NCBI RefSeq assembly: GCF_003626635.1
Contig: NZ_RAZT01000025.1
Span: forward strand, 1-60,469
Length of the DNA stretch: 60,469 bases
Direction of reading: 5' to 3'
Origin: Micromonospora musae
Lineage (GTDB): Bacteria; Actinomycetota; Actinomycetes; Mycobacteriales; Micromonosporaceae
Each line of letters starts with the position of its first letter. Position 1 is the stretch's first letter. Made by a program: the position numbers and the translations under genes. Below, one piece after another: positions 25,316-32,799 of the stretch. The notes beneath the pieces are model-generated. The model saw only the letters and a program-made list of their open reading frames with translations. It did not search any database and was not told where the DNA came from.

Positions 25316-25907
25316 CCTGGTACCGCTGTTCGCGCCACGGGTCGCCGTAGTCGTGGTAGCCGGCGGTCTCCCAGAAGCCCTGCTGGTCCGTGGACATCAG
25401 CCGCAGGCCGCGCACCCACTTCGCGGACTTCCAGAAGTAGAGGTGGGGCACGAGCAGCCGGGCCGGCCCGCCGTGCTCCGCCGGCAGGTCCCCGCCCTCG
25501 AAGGTGTGCGCGACCCAGGCGCGCCCGCCGCGCAGGTCGTCGAGGGGAAGGTTGGTGGAGTAACCGCCGTACGAGTGCGCCAGCACGTACGCCGCGTCGG
25601 TGTCGATGCCGTCGAGCAGGGTGTCCAGCGAGACGCCCTGCCAGGTGGTGCCGAGCTTGGACCACCGGGTGACGCAGTGGATGTCCACCTTCGGGGTCTC
25701 CTGTGGCAGCGACATCAGCTCCGACCAGGACCAGCGGTACTCGGCGCCGGTCTCGGTGGTGATGACGAATTCCCAGCTGTCCAGGGGGACCTTCGGCGTC
25801 GGCCCGGCGGAGAGCACCGGAAAGTCCTGCGTCAGGTACTGCCCTGGCGGCAGGGCCGGCTCCGACGAACGGGGGCGGCCCTGGAAGCCTGGCGACACGA
25901 TTCCCAC
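25308..25907 (-). CDS. sulfite-oxidase-like molybdopterin oxidoreductase
   Basis: 199 aa Oxidored_molyb domain. The Mo-coordinating Cys lies in VDIHCVTRWSKLGTTWQG, and GGPARLLVPHLYFWKSAKWV is the other family hallmark. It has no Tat signal and no dimerisation domain, so it is a short cytoplasmic relative of YedY/MsrP. GTG start at 25907; TAGGAC 6 nt upstream is close to the leaderless -10 pattern. Paired with the flavin reductase, it may reduce a sulfoxide or similar substrate. Confidence 0.9.
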   Translation of the reverse strand: MGIVSPGFQGRPRSSEPALPPGQYLTQDFPVLSAGPTPKVPLDSWEFVITTETGAEYRWSWSELMSLPQETPKVDIHCVTRWSKLGTTWQGVSLDTLLDGIDTDAAYVLAHSYGGYSTNLPLDDLRGGRAWVAHTFEGGDLPAEHGGPARLLVPHLYFWKSAKWVRGLRLMSTDQQGFWETAGYHDYGDPWREQRYQGD

Positions 25908-25992
25908 GAGACAGTCCTACCACCTACGCCGATCGGCGCGGGACGGTTCCCTCGTACGGTGTGACCAACCGGCGGGGCGTGACCCGCGGTGG

Positions 25993-27009
25993 TCACCGCG
26001 ACTCGACGACCTCGCGCTCCGGTAACTCCTGCGACCGGGTGGCGCGCAGGCTGGTGATGGTGACGATCGCGAGGACGGCGATGATGACGCCGAGCGAGGC
26101 CAGCGTCGGGATCTCCGGCACGCCCTTCCAGATACCGTGCGCCCAGTGCAGGCCGAGCTTGACGCCGATGAAGGCCAGAATGATCGCCAGGCCGTAGCTG
26201 AGGTGGACCAGCCGGCTGAGCGCGGCGTGCAGGACGAAGTAGAGCGCACGCAGCCCCAGGAGCGCGAAGGCGTTGGTGGCGAAGACCAGGTACGGGTCCT
26301 CGGTGATGCCGTAGACGGCCGGCACCGAGTCGACGGCGAAGAGAATGTCGGTGGCGAGGACCGCCACCACGACCAGCGCGAACGGCGTGAGCGCGCGCCG
26401 CCCCGCCTCCCGTACGGTCATCCGGGTGCCGCGGTAGTCGTCGGTGACCGGCATGAACCGTCGCAGCAGGCGGACCGAGCGCATCTTGTTGATGTCCACC
26501 TCCTGCTCGTGCCCGGTGAGGGCGTCGCGGAGCAGCTTCACCGCGGTAGCGATGAGGATGATCGCGAAGAGCAGGAAGGCGAAGTCGAGCGTCTCCAGGG
26601 CGGCCGCGCCGAGCGCGATGAAGACGGCCCGCAGCACCAGGGCGCCGGCGATGCCGTAGAGCAACACCCGCTGGGCGAGCACGGCCGGCACGGCGAACGC
26701 GGCCAGCAGCAGCATGAAGACGAAGAGATTGTCGACGGAGAGCGACTTCTCCACGAGGTAACCGGTGAGGTACTGCACGCCGAGTTCGGAGTCGTAGCGG
26801 TTCCAGATCCAGGCGCCGAAGGCCAGCGGCAGCGCAATGTAGAACGTCGACCAGGCGATCGCCTCGCGGAGGGAGACCTCGTGCGGGCGACGGGTGACGA
26901 GGAAGTCGAGCACCAGCAGGGCCAGTACGCCACCGATCGTCACCGCCCAGAGAGTGGGCGTGCCGATCGTCGTCAGCTCCGCGGCGGACAGGTACGACAG
27001 CTCGGACAT
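25993..27009 (-). CDS. TerC-family integral membrane protein, predicted Mn2+ exporter
   Basis: 338 aa with about nine helices. Acidic transport motifs include YLVEKSLSVDNLFVFML and LATDILFAVDSVPAVYGI, the two NxD/SxDN-type half-site repeats of TerC/Alx proteins, and a hydrophilic loop with VDINKM. Members export Mn2+ or protect from metal stress, in part by loading exoenzymes. GAGGAGG precedes the ATG by 4 nt. A yybP-ykoY-like riboswitch lies directly upstream, which strongly supports the manganese link. Confidence 0.92.
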   Translation of the reverse strand: MSELSYLSAAELTTIGTPTLWAVTIGGVLALLVLDFLVTRRPHEVSLREAIAWSTFYIALPLAFGAWIWNRYDSELGVQYLTGYLVEKSLSVDNLFVFMLLLAAFAVPAVLAQRVLLYGIAGALVLRAVFIALGAAALETLDFAFLLFAIILIATAVKLLRDALTGHEQEVDINKMRSVRLLRRFMPVTDDYRGTRMTVREAGRRALTPFALVVVAVLATDILFAVDSVPAVYGITEDPYLVFATNAFALLGLRALYFVLHAALSRLVHLSYGLAIILAFIGVKLGLHWAHGIWKGVPEIPTLASLGVIIAVLAIVTITSLRATRSQELPEREVVESR

Positions 27010-27016
27010 GGGACCT

Positions 27017-27042
27017 CCTCGAACACCGTGCCATGTTCGAGG
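27017..27042 (-). promoter_or_regulatory. RBS-sequestering hairpin of the terC leader
   Basis: CCTCGAACA (27042-27034) pairs with TGTTCGAGG (27025-27017), a 9-bp stem that buries GAGG of the ribosome binding site. The left arm contains the 3' strand of aptamer stem P1, so the two structures exclude each other. Confidence 0.75.
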
Positions 27043-27131
27043 TCTCCTTCACCCACTTATGTGGGCAACCACCCGAGGCGTGCCCGGCACGCCGTACTGA
27101 CCGGAATGGTTCGTGGGAAGTACTCCCCTCG
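27038..27131 (-). promoter_or_regulatory. yybP-ykoY-like Mn2+ riboswitch upstream of terC
   Basis: Read on the minus strand, P1 is CGAGG (27131-27127) with CCTCG (27042-27038). The 5' internal loop begins GGAGTA, as in the conserved GGGGAGTA of the yybP-ykoY class. The 3' side has a CCCAC-ATAA-GTGGG hairpin followed by GAAGGAGACC, matching the class's hairpin plus AGACC element. Position before a TerC gene is the classic one. I cannot run a covariance model, but sequence, spacing and context agree. Confidence 0.82.
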
Positions 27132-27237
27132 CCGATTCAAGGTTAGGTCAGGGTCAATCGTCACGCCAGCCGGGGTCTCGCCGCGTGTCGATGGTTGCCC
27201 AGGTCAACCGGGTGCCGCCCCGCCGTGCACCGACGGC

Positions 27238-27654
27238 TCAGAGACCGCTGCGACGCAGCGTCGCGCCGGGCGCCATGGCCGGCTCCACCATCTCCCGGTA
27301 GTCCCGTGGCAGCTGGGTGATCACGTCGTCGAACTCGCCTCCGGTGATCGCCTCGCGCAAGGTGGTGAAGACCGCGCGGGCGCCGTTGCGCGCGGCGGTC
27401 TCGTCGACACCGGCGCGCAGCGCGACCCGGGCGACGAACTCGGCCGCCCCGAACCGGTCGGCCGCCTCGGTACGCGGGCTGGGCTTCAGCACCACCTGCA
27501 ACGGCTTGGGCAGCTGCGCCGCCAGGTCCAGCACCTCGCCCCCGGTCAGCCGCTCGGCCAACGTCTCGAGGGTGGCCGAGCTCAGGGCGACGGCGTCCTC
27601 GGAGGATCCCCTCGTCCGCTGTGCCACCTGGTCGATGAAGGTGTCGTAGTTCAT
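27238..27654 (-). CDS. DUF2267 protein
   Basis: 138 aa. It begins MNYDTFIDQVAQRTRGSS and has TLETLAERLTGGEVLDLAAQ and LPKPLQ, the repeated helical units of DUF2267, duplicated in the second half (VFTTLREAITGGEFDDVITQ, LPRDY). Soluble; no catalytic residues are evident. DUF2267 proteins are often linked to stress or dormancy regulons in actinobacteria. It lies 228 bp upstream of terC and is transcribed separately. Confidence 0.9.
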   Translation of the reverse strand: MNYDTFIDQVAQRTRGSSEDAVALSSATLETLAERLTGGEVLDLAAQLPKPLQVVLKPSPRTEAADRFGAAEFVARVALRAGVDETAARNGARAVFTTLREAITGGEFDDVITQLPRDYREMVEPAMAPGATLRRSGL

Positions 27655-27910
27655 CGGTTGCTCCTCGCCGGGCTACGTCGCAGACCACGTACCCGGGGAG
27701 CGGCTCCGGAAACGACAGTGGATTCGCCCTCCGGGCGACCCGCGCGGCGGGTCTTCGACCTGCCTCGCCGACCGAGCGTGCCTGGGCCGGTTCGGCGGTT
27801 TCCCGGCCGCGCCTCGCCGGGTGATTTTCCCGCAGCACCGGCGTGACGGTCGGGCAGGTGGGTAACCGCCGCCGGTCGTGACCGGATCTATGCCCCGAGG
27901 AGCCGACACC

Positions 27911-28180
27911 ATGGCGAGTTACGCCGACGTCCTGCAGTACCTGTCGAGCCTGGACTACCCGGCCGAGAAGGACGAGGTGATCCGGGAGGCCGAGCGGGAG
28001 GGGGCACCGCCGGACGTACTGAAGGCGCTACGGGCGCTGCCGCCGGTGGACTACGCCAACGGCAACGAGGTGGCCCGCTCCGCCGGGATCGAGGCCGCGC
28101 CGGAGCTCAGCCGCGCCCAGCGCGCGGCACAGGCCCGCGATCCGCACCCGCGGGTGTCCCAGCACCTGCGCGGCATCTGA
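27911..28180 (+). CDS. DUF2795 protein
   Basis: 89 aa; ATG at 27911 with GAGGAG upstream. MASYADVLQYLSSLDYPAEK and VIREAEREGAPPDVLKALRA are typical of DUF2795, which often acts as a small helical stress-associated protein. The C-terminal ~25 residues are Arg/Gln/Ala-rich. Divergent from the DUF2267 gene, with 256 bp of shared upstream DNA. The role is unknown. Confidence 0.85.
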   Translation: MASYADVLQYLSSLDYPAEKDEVIREAEREGAPPDVLKALRALPPVDYANGNEVARSAGIEAAPELSRAQRAAQARDPHPRVSQHLRGI

Positions 28181-28254
28181 CGATCGCCGCCCGCCGCCAC
28201 TTCGCCGTCAGGCGACGGCGCACCGCGGGAGCCAAGCTCGCTATCCGAGCAGGC

Positions 28255-28378
28255 GGGCGCCCCGGGTCACGAACCGCGACCTGGGGCGCCCAGCAGCACC
28301 TGCCCGGAGGGCCGGGGCCCGAACCGGGCCCCGCCACCAGACAGTCAGTACGCCCGAACCGGGCGCGGCATGACTGCC
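28255..28378 (-). ncRNA. candidate small RNA with three stable hairpins
   Basis: Read on the minus strand from a predicted start at ~28378. Three hairpins follow: 28365-28351 (6-bp stem), 28333-28313 (9-bp stem), both with the same GTT loop, and 28291-28255 (14-bp stem with one G-T pair). No open frame has a ribosome binding site. A consensus-like promoter sits immediately upstream. It could instead be a cluster of terminators serving the convergent genes on either side. Confidence 0.4.
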
Positions 28379-28384
28379 TCGATC

Positions 28385-28415
28385 ATCATACAGACCGCAT
28401 CATCCGAATGGTCAA
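28385..28415 (-). promoter_or_regulatory. consensus-like sigma-70 promoter
   Basis: On the minus strand: TTGACC (28415-28410), 19-nt spacer, TATGAT (28390-28385). It points away from the end of the upstream gene into hairpin-rich DNA with no protein gene. Confidence 0.5.
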
Positions 28416-28451
28416 AAAGCCTGCGACTGTGGGACAGCACACGTCGTCGGT

Positions 28452-29108
28452 TCAGCTCATTACCTCGGCGTAACGCTTCTCCAGGTCCACTCGGGCCAGC
28501 GCACCGACCAGCCAGGCGAACCGTTCGGATTCGCCGCTGCCGGCGAGTCCGGCCAGCTCACCGGCGGAACGGCCGAGCCCGAGCCGGCGGGCCGCGGCCA
28601 ACGCCCGCCGATCGGCCACCGGAGCCACCTCACGCCAGAGCACCTGCGCCTCGCGAAGGAACAACTCCACGACCTGACCATCCACCCCGGGCAGTTCGGC
28701 GAGCAGCTTCCGCTCGACGCGCGGATCGTAGTGCGCCTTGCCGCGCAGCCGGCGCAGATCACCCCGGTACTCGTCGACGACGGTGCGGGCGAGGTCCCCG
28801 AGCATGTTCGCGAGCGCGTCGACGTCCCCGCGCTGACCGGCGTCGCGCAACACGCGTACCCGACTCTCGTGCAGTGAGCGGGCCAGCCGGGCGGCGCTGT
28901 CCCATCCGGTGTCCCGCAGTGCCTGCGCGCTCTCCACCGCACGGCGGAAGTCGCCGCGCCGGGACAGCAGCAACGACAGGTAGAGCAGCTGGAAGAGGCT
29001 GGACGGATTGTTGGTGACCTGGAAGCCGTACTGTTCGGCGAAGCCGCGTCCGCTGCCGGCGAGCCGCCGTACCAGGCGCTTCTTGTCCTCGATGCTGGAG
29101 ATCGGCAT
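28452..29108 (-). CDS. conserved hypothetical, possible HhH-GPD-like helical protein
   Basis: 218 aa from MPISSIEDKK (29108). All-helical. The N-terminal half carries a Leu-rich segment (SLFQLLYLSLLLSRRGDF), and the second half has KAHYDPRVERKLLAELPGVD and VELFLREAQVLW, reminiscent of the helix-hairpin-helix plus following helices of endonuclease III relatives. A catalytic Lys/Asp pair is not obvious. Possibly a DNA-repair-derived protein; the identification is tentative. Confidence 0.65.
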   Translation of the reverse strand: MPISSIEDKKRLVRRLAGSGRGFAEQYGFQVTNNPSSLFQLLYLSLLLSRRGDFRRAVESAQALRDTGWDSAARLARSLHESRVRVLRDAGQRGDVDALANMLGDLARTVVDEYRGDLRRLRGKAHYDPRVERKLLAELPGVDGQVVELFLREAQVLWREVAPVADRRALAAARRLGLGRSAGELAGLAGSGESERFAWLVGALARVDLEKRYAEVMS

Positions 29109-29257
29109 GGCTGCGACTACCCGCGCCGCCACCGGTCACACTCGCCCGGCGACGACGCGGGGCGGGGCGGGGCGACCGGAGACGGCGCGGACGGGGTGGG
29201 GCGGCGACTGCGCGGCGCGGGGCGGACTCCGAGCAGGCCGGAGCGTCGCGGGGCGGA

Positions 29258-30229
29258 TCAGCCGTGCACGTCACCGCTGCGGTCGCGGGCCTTGAGCCGG
29301 GTGGTCGGCAGCTCCGGCGCCGGCAGCGGCGGCGCCGAATCGTCGGCGACCACGCCGAAGCGGCGGCCGGCCGACCAGTCCTCACGAGCGGCCACCACCT
29401 CCTCGTGCGAGCGCCCGACGAAGTTCCACCACATGACGAGCGGCTCCTCGAAGGGCGCGCCGCCGAGCAGCATCAGCTGGCTGCCGGCCGTGCCACGCAG
29501 GTTGAGCTGGTTGTGCCCCAGGCCGAGATAGAGCAGGGCCCCCGGCTCGACGGACACCCCGTCGACCTCCGCCGCGCCGGACATCGCCAGCAGCCCGTAC
29601 TCGAAGTCGGGCCGCAGCGGCATGGCGACCGGCGCCGAGCCGCTCAACTCCAACTGCGCGCCGACGAGCGGCGTGTGCACCACCGCCGGCGACCGCTCCC
29701 CCGCGATCTCGCCGACCAGCAGGGTCGTCTCCAACTCGCCGTCGCGCCAGCGCGGCAGGTCGGCGTGGTGGGCGAAGTCGGCCGCGCCGGCCCGCGCGGG
29801 GTCCGGCAGCGCCACCCAGAGTTGGACGCCGTGCATCACCGGCGGGTGCGCCTCGGGTGACCGCTCCGAGTGCGCGATGCCGTGACCCGAGGTCATCACG
29901 TTCAACTGACCGGGCCGGATCGGCTGGACGCTACCGAGGCTGTCCCGGTGCACGATCTCGCCGTCGAGCAGCCAGGTGACCGTCTGCAGGCCGGTGTGCG
30001 GGTGCGGCGGCACCTCCATGCCGGGCCGCTGCGCCACGTCGTCCGGCCCGAAGTGGTCGACGAAGCACCAGGCGCCCACCATCCGCCGCTGCCGCTGCGG
30101 CAGCAGTCGCCGCACCGTCGTGTATCGCCCCAGCGGCACGTCGTGACCGGGCAACAGCACGCTGCCGGGATCGACCGCGGCCACTCCAGGTGATCGGGTC
30201 TCCGCCGGCCAGGTTTCCGTACGCTTCAC
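29258..30229 (-). CDS. pirin-family protein
   Basis: 323 aa two-cupin protein. Iron ligands are visible as VPPHPHTGLQTVTW (two His), SGHGIAHSE (His and Glu). The C-terminal cupin follows with MSGAAEVDGVSV and GAPFEEPLVMWWNFVG, a strong pirin signature. Some bacterial pirins are quercetinases or modulate pyruvate metabolism. GTG start at 30229; TACAGT lies exactly 6 nt upstream, so the mRNA is probably leaderless. Confidence 0.93.
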   Translation of the reverse strand: MKRTETWPAETRSPGVAAVDPGSVLLPGHDVPLGRYTTVRRLLPQRQRRMVGAWCFVDHFGPDDVAQRPGMEVPPHPHTGLQTVTWLLDGEIVHRDSLGSVQPIRPGQLNVMTSGHGIAHSERSPEAHPPVMHGVQLWVALPDPARAGAADFAHHADLPRWRDGELETTLLVGEIAGERSPAVVHTPLVGAQLELSGSAPVAMPLRPDFEYGLLAMSGAAEVDGVSVEPGALLYLGLGHNQLNLRGTAGSQLMLLGGAPFEEPLVMWWNFVGRSHEEVVAAREDWSAGRRFGVVADDSAPPLPAPELPTTRLKARDRSGDVHG

Positions 30230-30235
30230 CGCCCG

Positions 30236-30241
30236 ACTGTA
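30236..30241 (-). promoter_or_regulatory. -10 element of leaderless pirin gene
   Basis: TACAGT on the minus strand (30241-30236), then 6 nt, then GTG at 30229. Confidence 0.65.
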
Positions 30242-30411
30242 CGCTCCGCCGCCGCGCAGCCGAGCGTCTTCCCCTGCCCGTCGATGGCACGCCCCATACC
30301 GTCCGGGCTCTGTGCCGTCCAGTCCTCGCCGGCGGCCGGACGGATACCGGGCGGCGGCAGTCGACGGGCCGCGGCGGCGCGACACCGGCTCGGCCGGGGG
30401 TCGCGGGGATG

Positions 30412-30448
30412 CCGCTGGCCGGCACCCGTGTTGGGTGCCGGCCAGCGG
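30412..30448 (-). terminator. terminator of lysozyme-like gene
   Basis: Perfect 16-bp stem (30412-30427 with 30433-30448) with a 5-nt loop, 31 bp past the stop at 30479. Confidence 0.82.
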
Positions 30449-30478
30449 TCAGGTCCTGCTCTGCGGTTGTTGTAGTCG

Positions 30479-31072
30479 TCAGCTGTTCCAGTACTGGCCC
30501 ACCAGGTCGGCGGCCTGCTGCTCCCACTGCGCGTACGCGTCGGGGTAGGCGGAGACCTGCACGGTCTGGGCGGCGTCGGTCAGCGGCATGTCCTGCCAGC
30601 CGTCAACCTGCTTCAGACCCTTCAGGAACGCGGTGGTCGAGTACTGCGGGTCGGTGATCTGCTCCGGCGTGCCCCAACCCGAGGTCGGGCGCTGCTGGAA
30701 CAGGCCCAGCGAGTCGTGGTCGTTGGCGTCACCCAGGTGACCCAGGTTGTGCAGCTTCGACTCCTGCAGGCTCGTCGCGATCGAGATGACCGCGGCCCGC
30801 TCGTTCATGTCCGACTTCTTCGTGGCGGCGATGATCGCCTTCACGTTGGCGGTCTGCTCGTCGTCGAGGTTGATGCGGGACTGGGTGCCGTGGGTGCCGT
30901 TGGGCATCAGCTTGCCCTTGTCCACACCCGGCTTGTCAGCCTGCACGACAGCGACGGGCTTGGCATCCACCGCCGGGGTGGCGGCGTGGGCGGCGACGGG
31001 GCCACCGATGACACCACCGGCGAACGCGAGACCAGCGATACCGAGAACGCTCTTACGCATGATCGTGTTCAT
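30479..31072 (-). CDS. secreted lysozyme-like cell-wall protein
   Basis: 197 aa; ATG at 31072 with AAGGAG 8 nt upstream. Sec signal peptide of about 30 residues ending AAHAATPA. The mature domain has SLQESKLHN (candidate catalytic Glu), DHDSLGLFQQRPTSGWG and GWQDMPLTDAAQTVQVS, the same fold as the membrane-bound protein at 14447. It probably cleaves or binds peptidoglycan. The leader upstream is long, with a T-rich patch at 31145-31160, but I find no c-di-AMP (ydaO) aptamer elements. Confidence 0.88.
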   Translation of the reverse strand: MNTIMRKSVLGIAGLAFAGGVIGGPVAAHAATPAVDAKPVAVVQADKPGVDKGKLMPNGTHGTQSRINLDDEQTANVKAIIAATKKSDMNERAAVISIATSLQESKLHNLGHLGDANDHDSLGLFQQRPTSGWGTPEQITDPQYSTTAFLKGLKQVDGWQDMPLTDAAQTVQVSAYPDAYAQWEQQAADLVGQYWNS

Positions 31073-31502
31073 GTCAAAGCTCCTTCGGGGGTGATGACCC
31101 ACACCCGGGGGGGGTGTGCAGGTCAGCGCCACGCTCGGGCGCTTCAAAAAAGGGGAAAAGTCTGTGGTCGGTCGGCGCCTGCGCGAACCGGGGGTGTTCG
31201 CGGGGCCGGGGTCTCGGGGTGAGGCGGGGGGCTTCACCACGCCGGGACGGTGTGCAACGACCGGCGGCCCGCCACCATTCCCGGCGACCCACACCCTCAG
31301 AACCGGGCCACACGCCGAGCGGCGGGCCTGCTACCTCGGCCGTCGCGGGTGTTCAACGCCCCCGACCCCGCCACGATTCCACCCCCAGGGTGCCACCGGT
31401 CACACCCCACACCCGCCCAAACCACCCACCAACCCACAGCCACACCCCGACCCGGCCTCCCACAAACCGAACAACCAGCCCGATTCACCCCCGACGACCG
31501 AT

Positions 31503-32038
31503 GGTCCACACGAGCTCCATGAAGTCGCGGCATCCACCCACCCCGGACACCCCGACCTCACGGAAACCGAGTCGATCAACCGCGAACGCGTACGACGGAG
31601 GCGCGACGTCGCCCCGGAGACTCCCCGGCCACCGGCGAGACCCGCCCAAGGTCCACTCGAGGTCCATGAAGTCGCCGCATCCACGCACGCCGGACACCCC
31701 GACATCACGGAAGCCGAGTCGATCACCCGCCCCACGACGGTGACCGAACCAGACACCGCACCCCGGGACTCCCCCATGCCCAGGAACCTCCCGCGCCCGG
31801 CCAAACCTCGACGAAGGTCCGTCAAGATCAATGGAGTCTCGGCATCCACCCACCCTGGACACCCGGACCTCACGGAAACCGAGTCGATCGCCCGCCCCAC
31901 GACGGTGACGGAGCACGACACCACACCCGCGTGACCCCCACCCAGCGACCCCCCACCCAAGGTCCACTCGACCTCCATGAAGTCGCCGCATCCACCCACC
32001 CCGGACACCCCGGACCTCAAGGGAGCCGAGTCGATCAT
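31503..32038. repeat. four copies of a 78-bp intergenic repeat
   Basis: Copies at about 31503-31580, 31650-31726, 31816-31893 and 31961-32038. A typical copy runs GGTCCACTCGACCTCCATGA, then a CGGCATCCACCCACCCCGGACA-like core, and ends with CCGAGTCGATC. Copies 2 and 3 also share CCGCCCCACGACGGTGAC just after the unit. Start-to-start distances are 147, 166 and 145 bp; the last two are not multiples of three, so this is not a repeat within one protein. Copies differ by about 10-25%. All have the same orientation. Confidence 0.85.
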
Positions 32039-32078
32039 CCGGGTGGGCGGCGCGGGGTCGAGTCGGCCGGCGGGCATG

Positions 32079-32142
32079 AGCTGGCGCCCGCCGGAGGAGT
32101 CCGACGGGCGCCAGCTTCAATTCATGCCCGGGCTTCGCCCGG
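32079..32142 (-). terminator. terminator hairpins of the LPXTG gene
   Basis: A 6-bp stem CCGGGC/GCCCGG (32128-32142) and then a 12-bp stem (32079-32090 with 32105-32116) follow the stop at 32154 on the minus strand. Confidence 0.65.
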
Positions 32143-32153
32143 ACGGTCCTGCA

Positions 32154-32786
32154 TCAGTGCGACCCCATGAAGCGCTGACGGCGGCGCCACGCGAAGGTCA
32201 GGAGCAGGAGCACCGCACCGGCGCCGACCAGGCCACCACCGACCTTCATCGGGGTGCCGAGGCTGTCACCCGTGACGGGCAGCGGCGGCGGCTGGACGGG
32301 GTCGTCCACCCGCAGCTGCGTGGTGGCGACGCGGCGGGAGGTGGCACCCGTCGCGGTGAAGGTCAGCAGACCGGTCACCGACGGCTTGTACTTCCGGGTG
32401 AACTTGCCGTTCCCGTCCGTGTAGGCGCTGAAGGTCAGCGGCGCGGCGGCCTGGTAGGCGACCGGTGCCATCGCGACGGTGGTGCCGTCGCTGCGGCGGG
32501 CCGGCGCCTGGTTCGCGGCGGGGGCCGCGAGCGGCCTCACCGTGACGACGATGTTCACCGTCTCCGTGGCACCGAAGCCCAGTCCGGTGAGCAGGACCGT
32601 CTGACCGAGGTTGATGGCCGGTCGGTTGACGGTCAGCGTCGGCTGCGGCGTGTACGGCGGTGGCTGCGGTGGGTCGGTGGTGACGCCTGGCGCCGGCGGC
32701 TGCGGCTGTGCCGCCCCCGCTGCCGTCGGCACGGTCACCACGGCCAGACCGACCGTGAGTGCCATGATGATGCGGGATAGCCGCAT
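32154..32786 (-). CDS. LPXTG-type wall-anchored surface protein
   Basis: 210 aa; ATG at 32786 with GGAGGG 8 nt upstream. Sec signal peptide ending TAAGAAQP, a Pro-rich spacer, and a beta-rich Ig-like region (PTLTVNRPAINLGQTVLLTG, GNGKFTRKYKPSVTG). The C-terminus carries LPVTG (~169-173), a hydrophobic helix and RRRQRF, a sortase sorting signal. It is 13 bp downstream of the DUF4012 gene, likely the same operon. No sortase gene is in the window. Confidence 0.88.
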   Translation of the reverse strand: MRLSRIIMALTVGLAVVTVPTAAGAAQPQPPAPGVTTDPPQPPPYTPQPTLTVNRPAINLGQTVLLTGLGFGATETVNIVVTVRPLAAPAANQAPARRSDGTTVAMAPVAYQAAAPLTFSAYTDGNGKFTRKYKPSVTGLLTFTATGATSRRVATTQLRVDDPVQPPPLPVTGDSLGTPMKVGGGLVGAGAVLLLLTFAWRRRQRFMGSH

Positions 32787-32799
32787 GGTTGGTTCCCTC

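Larger units (their letters stand above)
31073..32153. other. long noncoding region, 1.08 kb
   Basis: No protein is supported: open frames on both strands lack start signals and shift between repeat copies. The right two thirds holds four copies of a 78-bp repeat. The left part is the leader of the gene at 31072. The far right holds terminator hairpins of the LPXTG gene. Confidence 0.65.

Noticed and set aside
28255..28400. tRNA or SRP RNA, suggested by GGTTCGGGCC words
   Set aside because: No acceptor/anticodon cloverleaf can be drawn, no CCA-type end, and the SRP GGAAGCAGC core is absent.
29158..29180. G-quadruplex at GGGGCGGGGCGGGGC
   Set aside because: Only three clear G-tracts; the fourth would need a long irregular loop, and such runs are expected at this GC content.
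31073..31400. c-di-AMP (ydaO) riboswitch before the secreted lysozyme-like gene
   Set aside because: This gene type often has one in actinobacteria, but I find none of the conserved elements such as GGGTGAATCC-like or GCTAACC blocks in the leader.
31114..31934. Pro/Thr/His-rich proteins on the plus strand across the repeats
   Set aside because: Frames change between repeat copies, no ribosome binding site, composition matches random high-GC translation.
31503..32038. CRISPR array
   Set aside because: Repeats are 78 bp, imperfect, with spacers of unequal length (68-88 bp), partly shared flanks and no cas genes.
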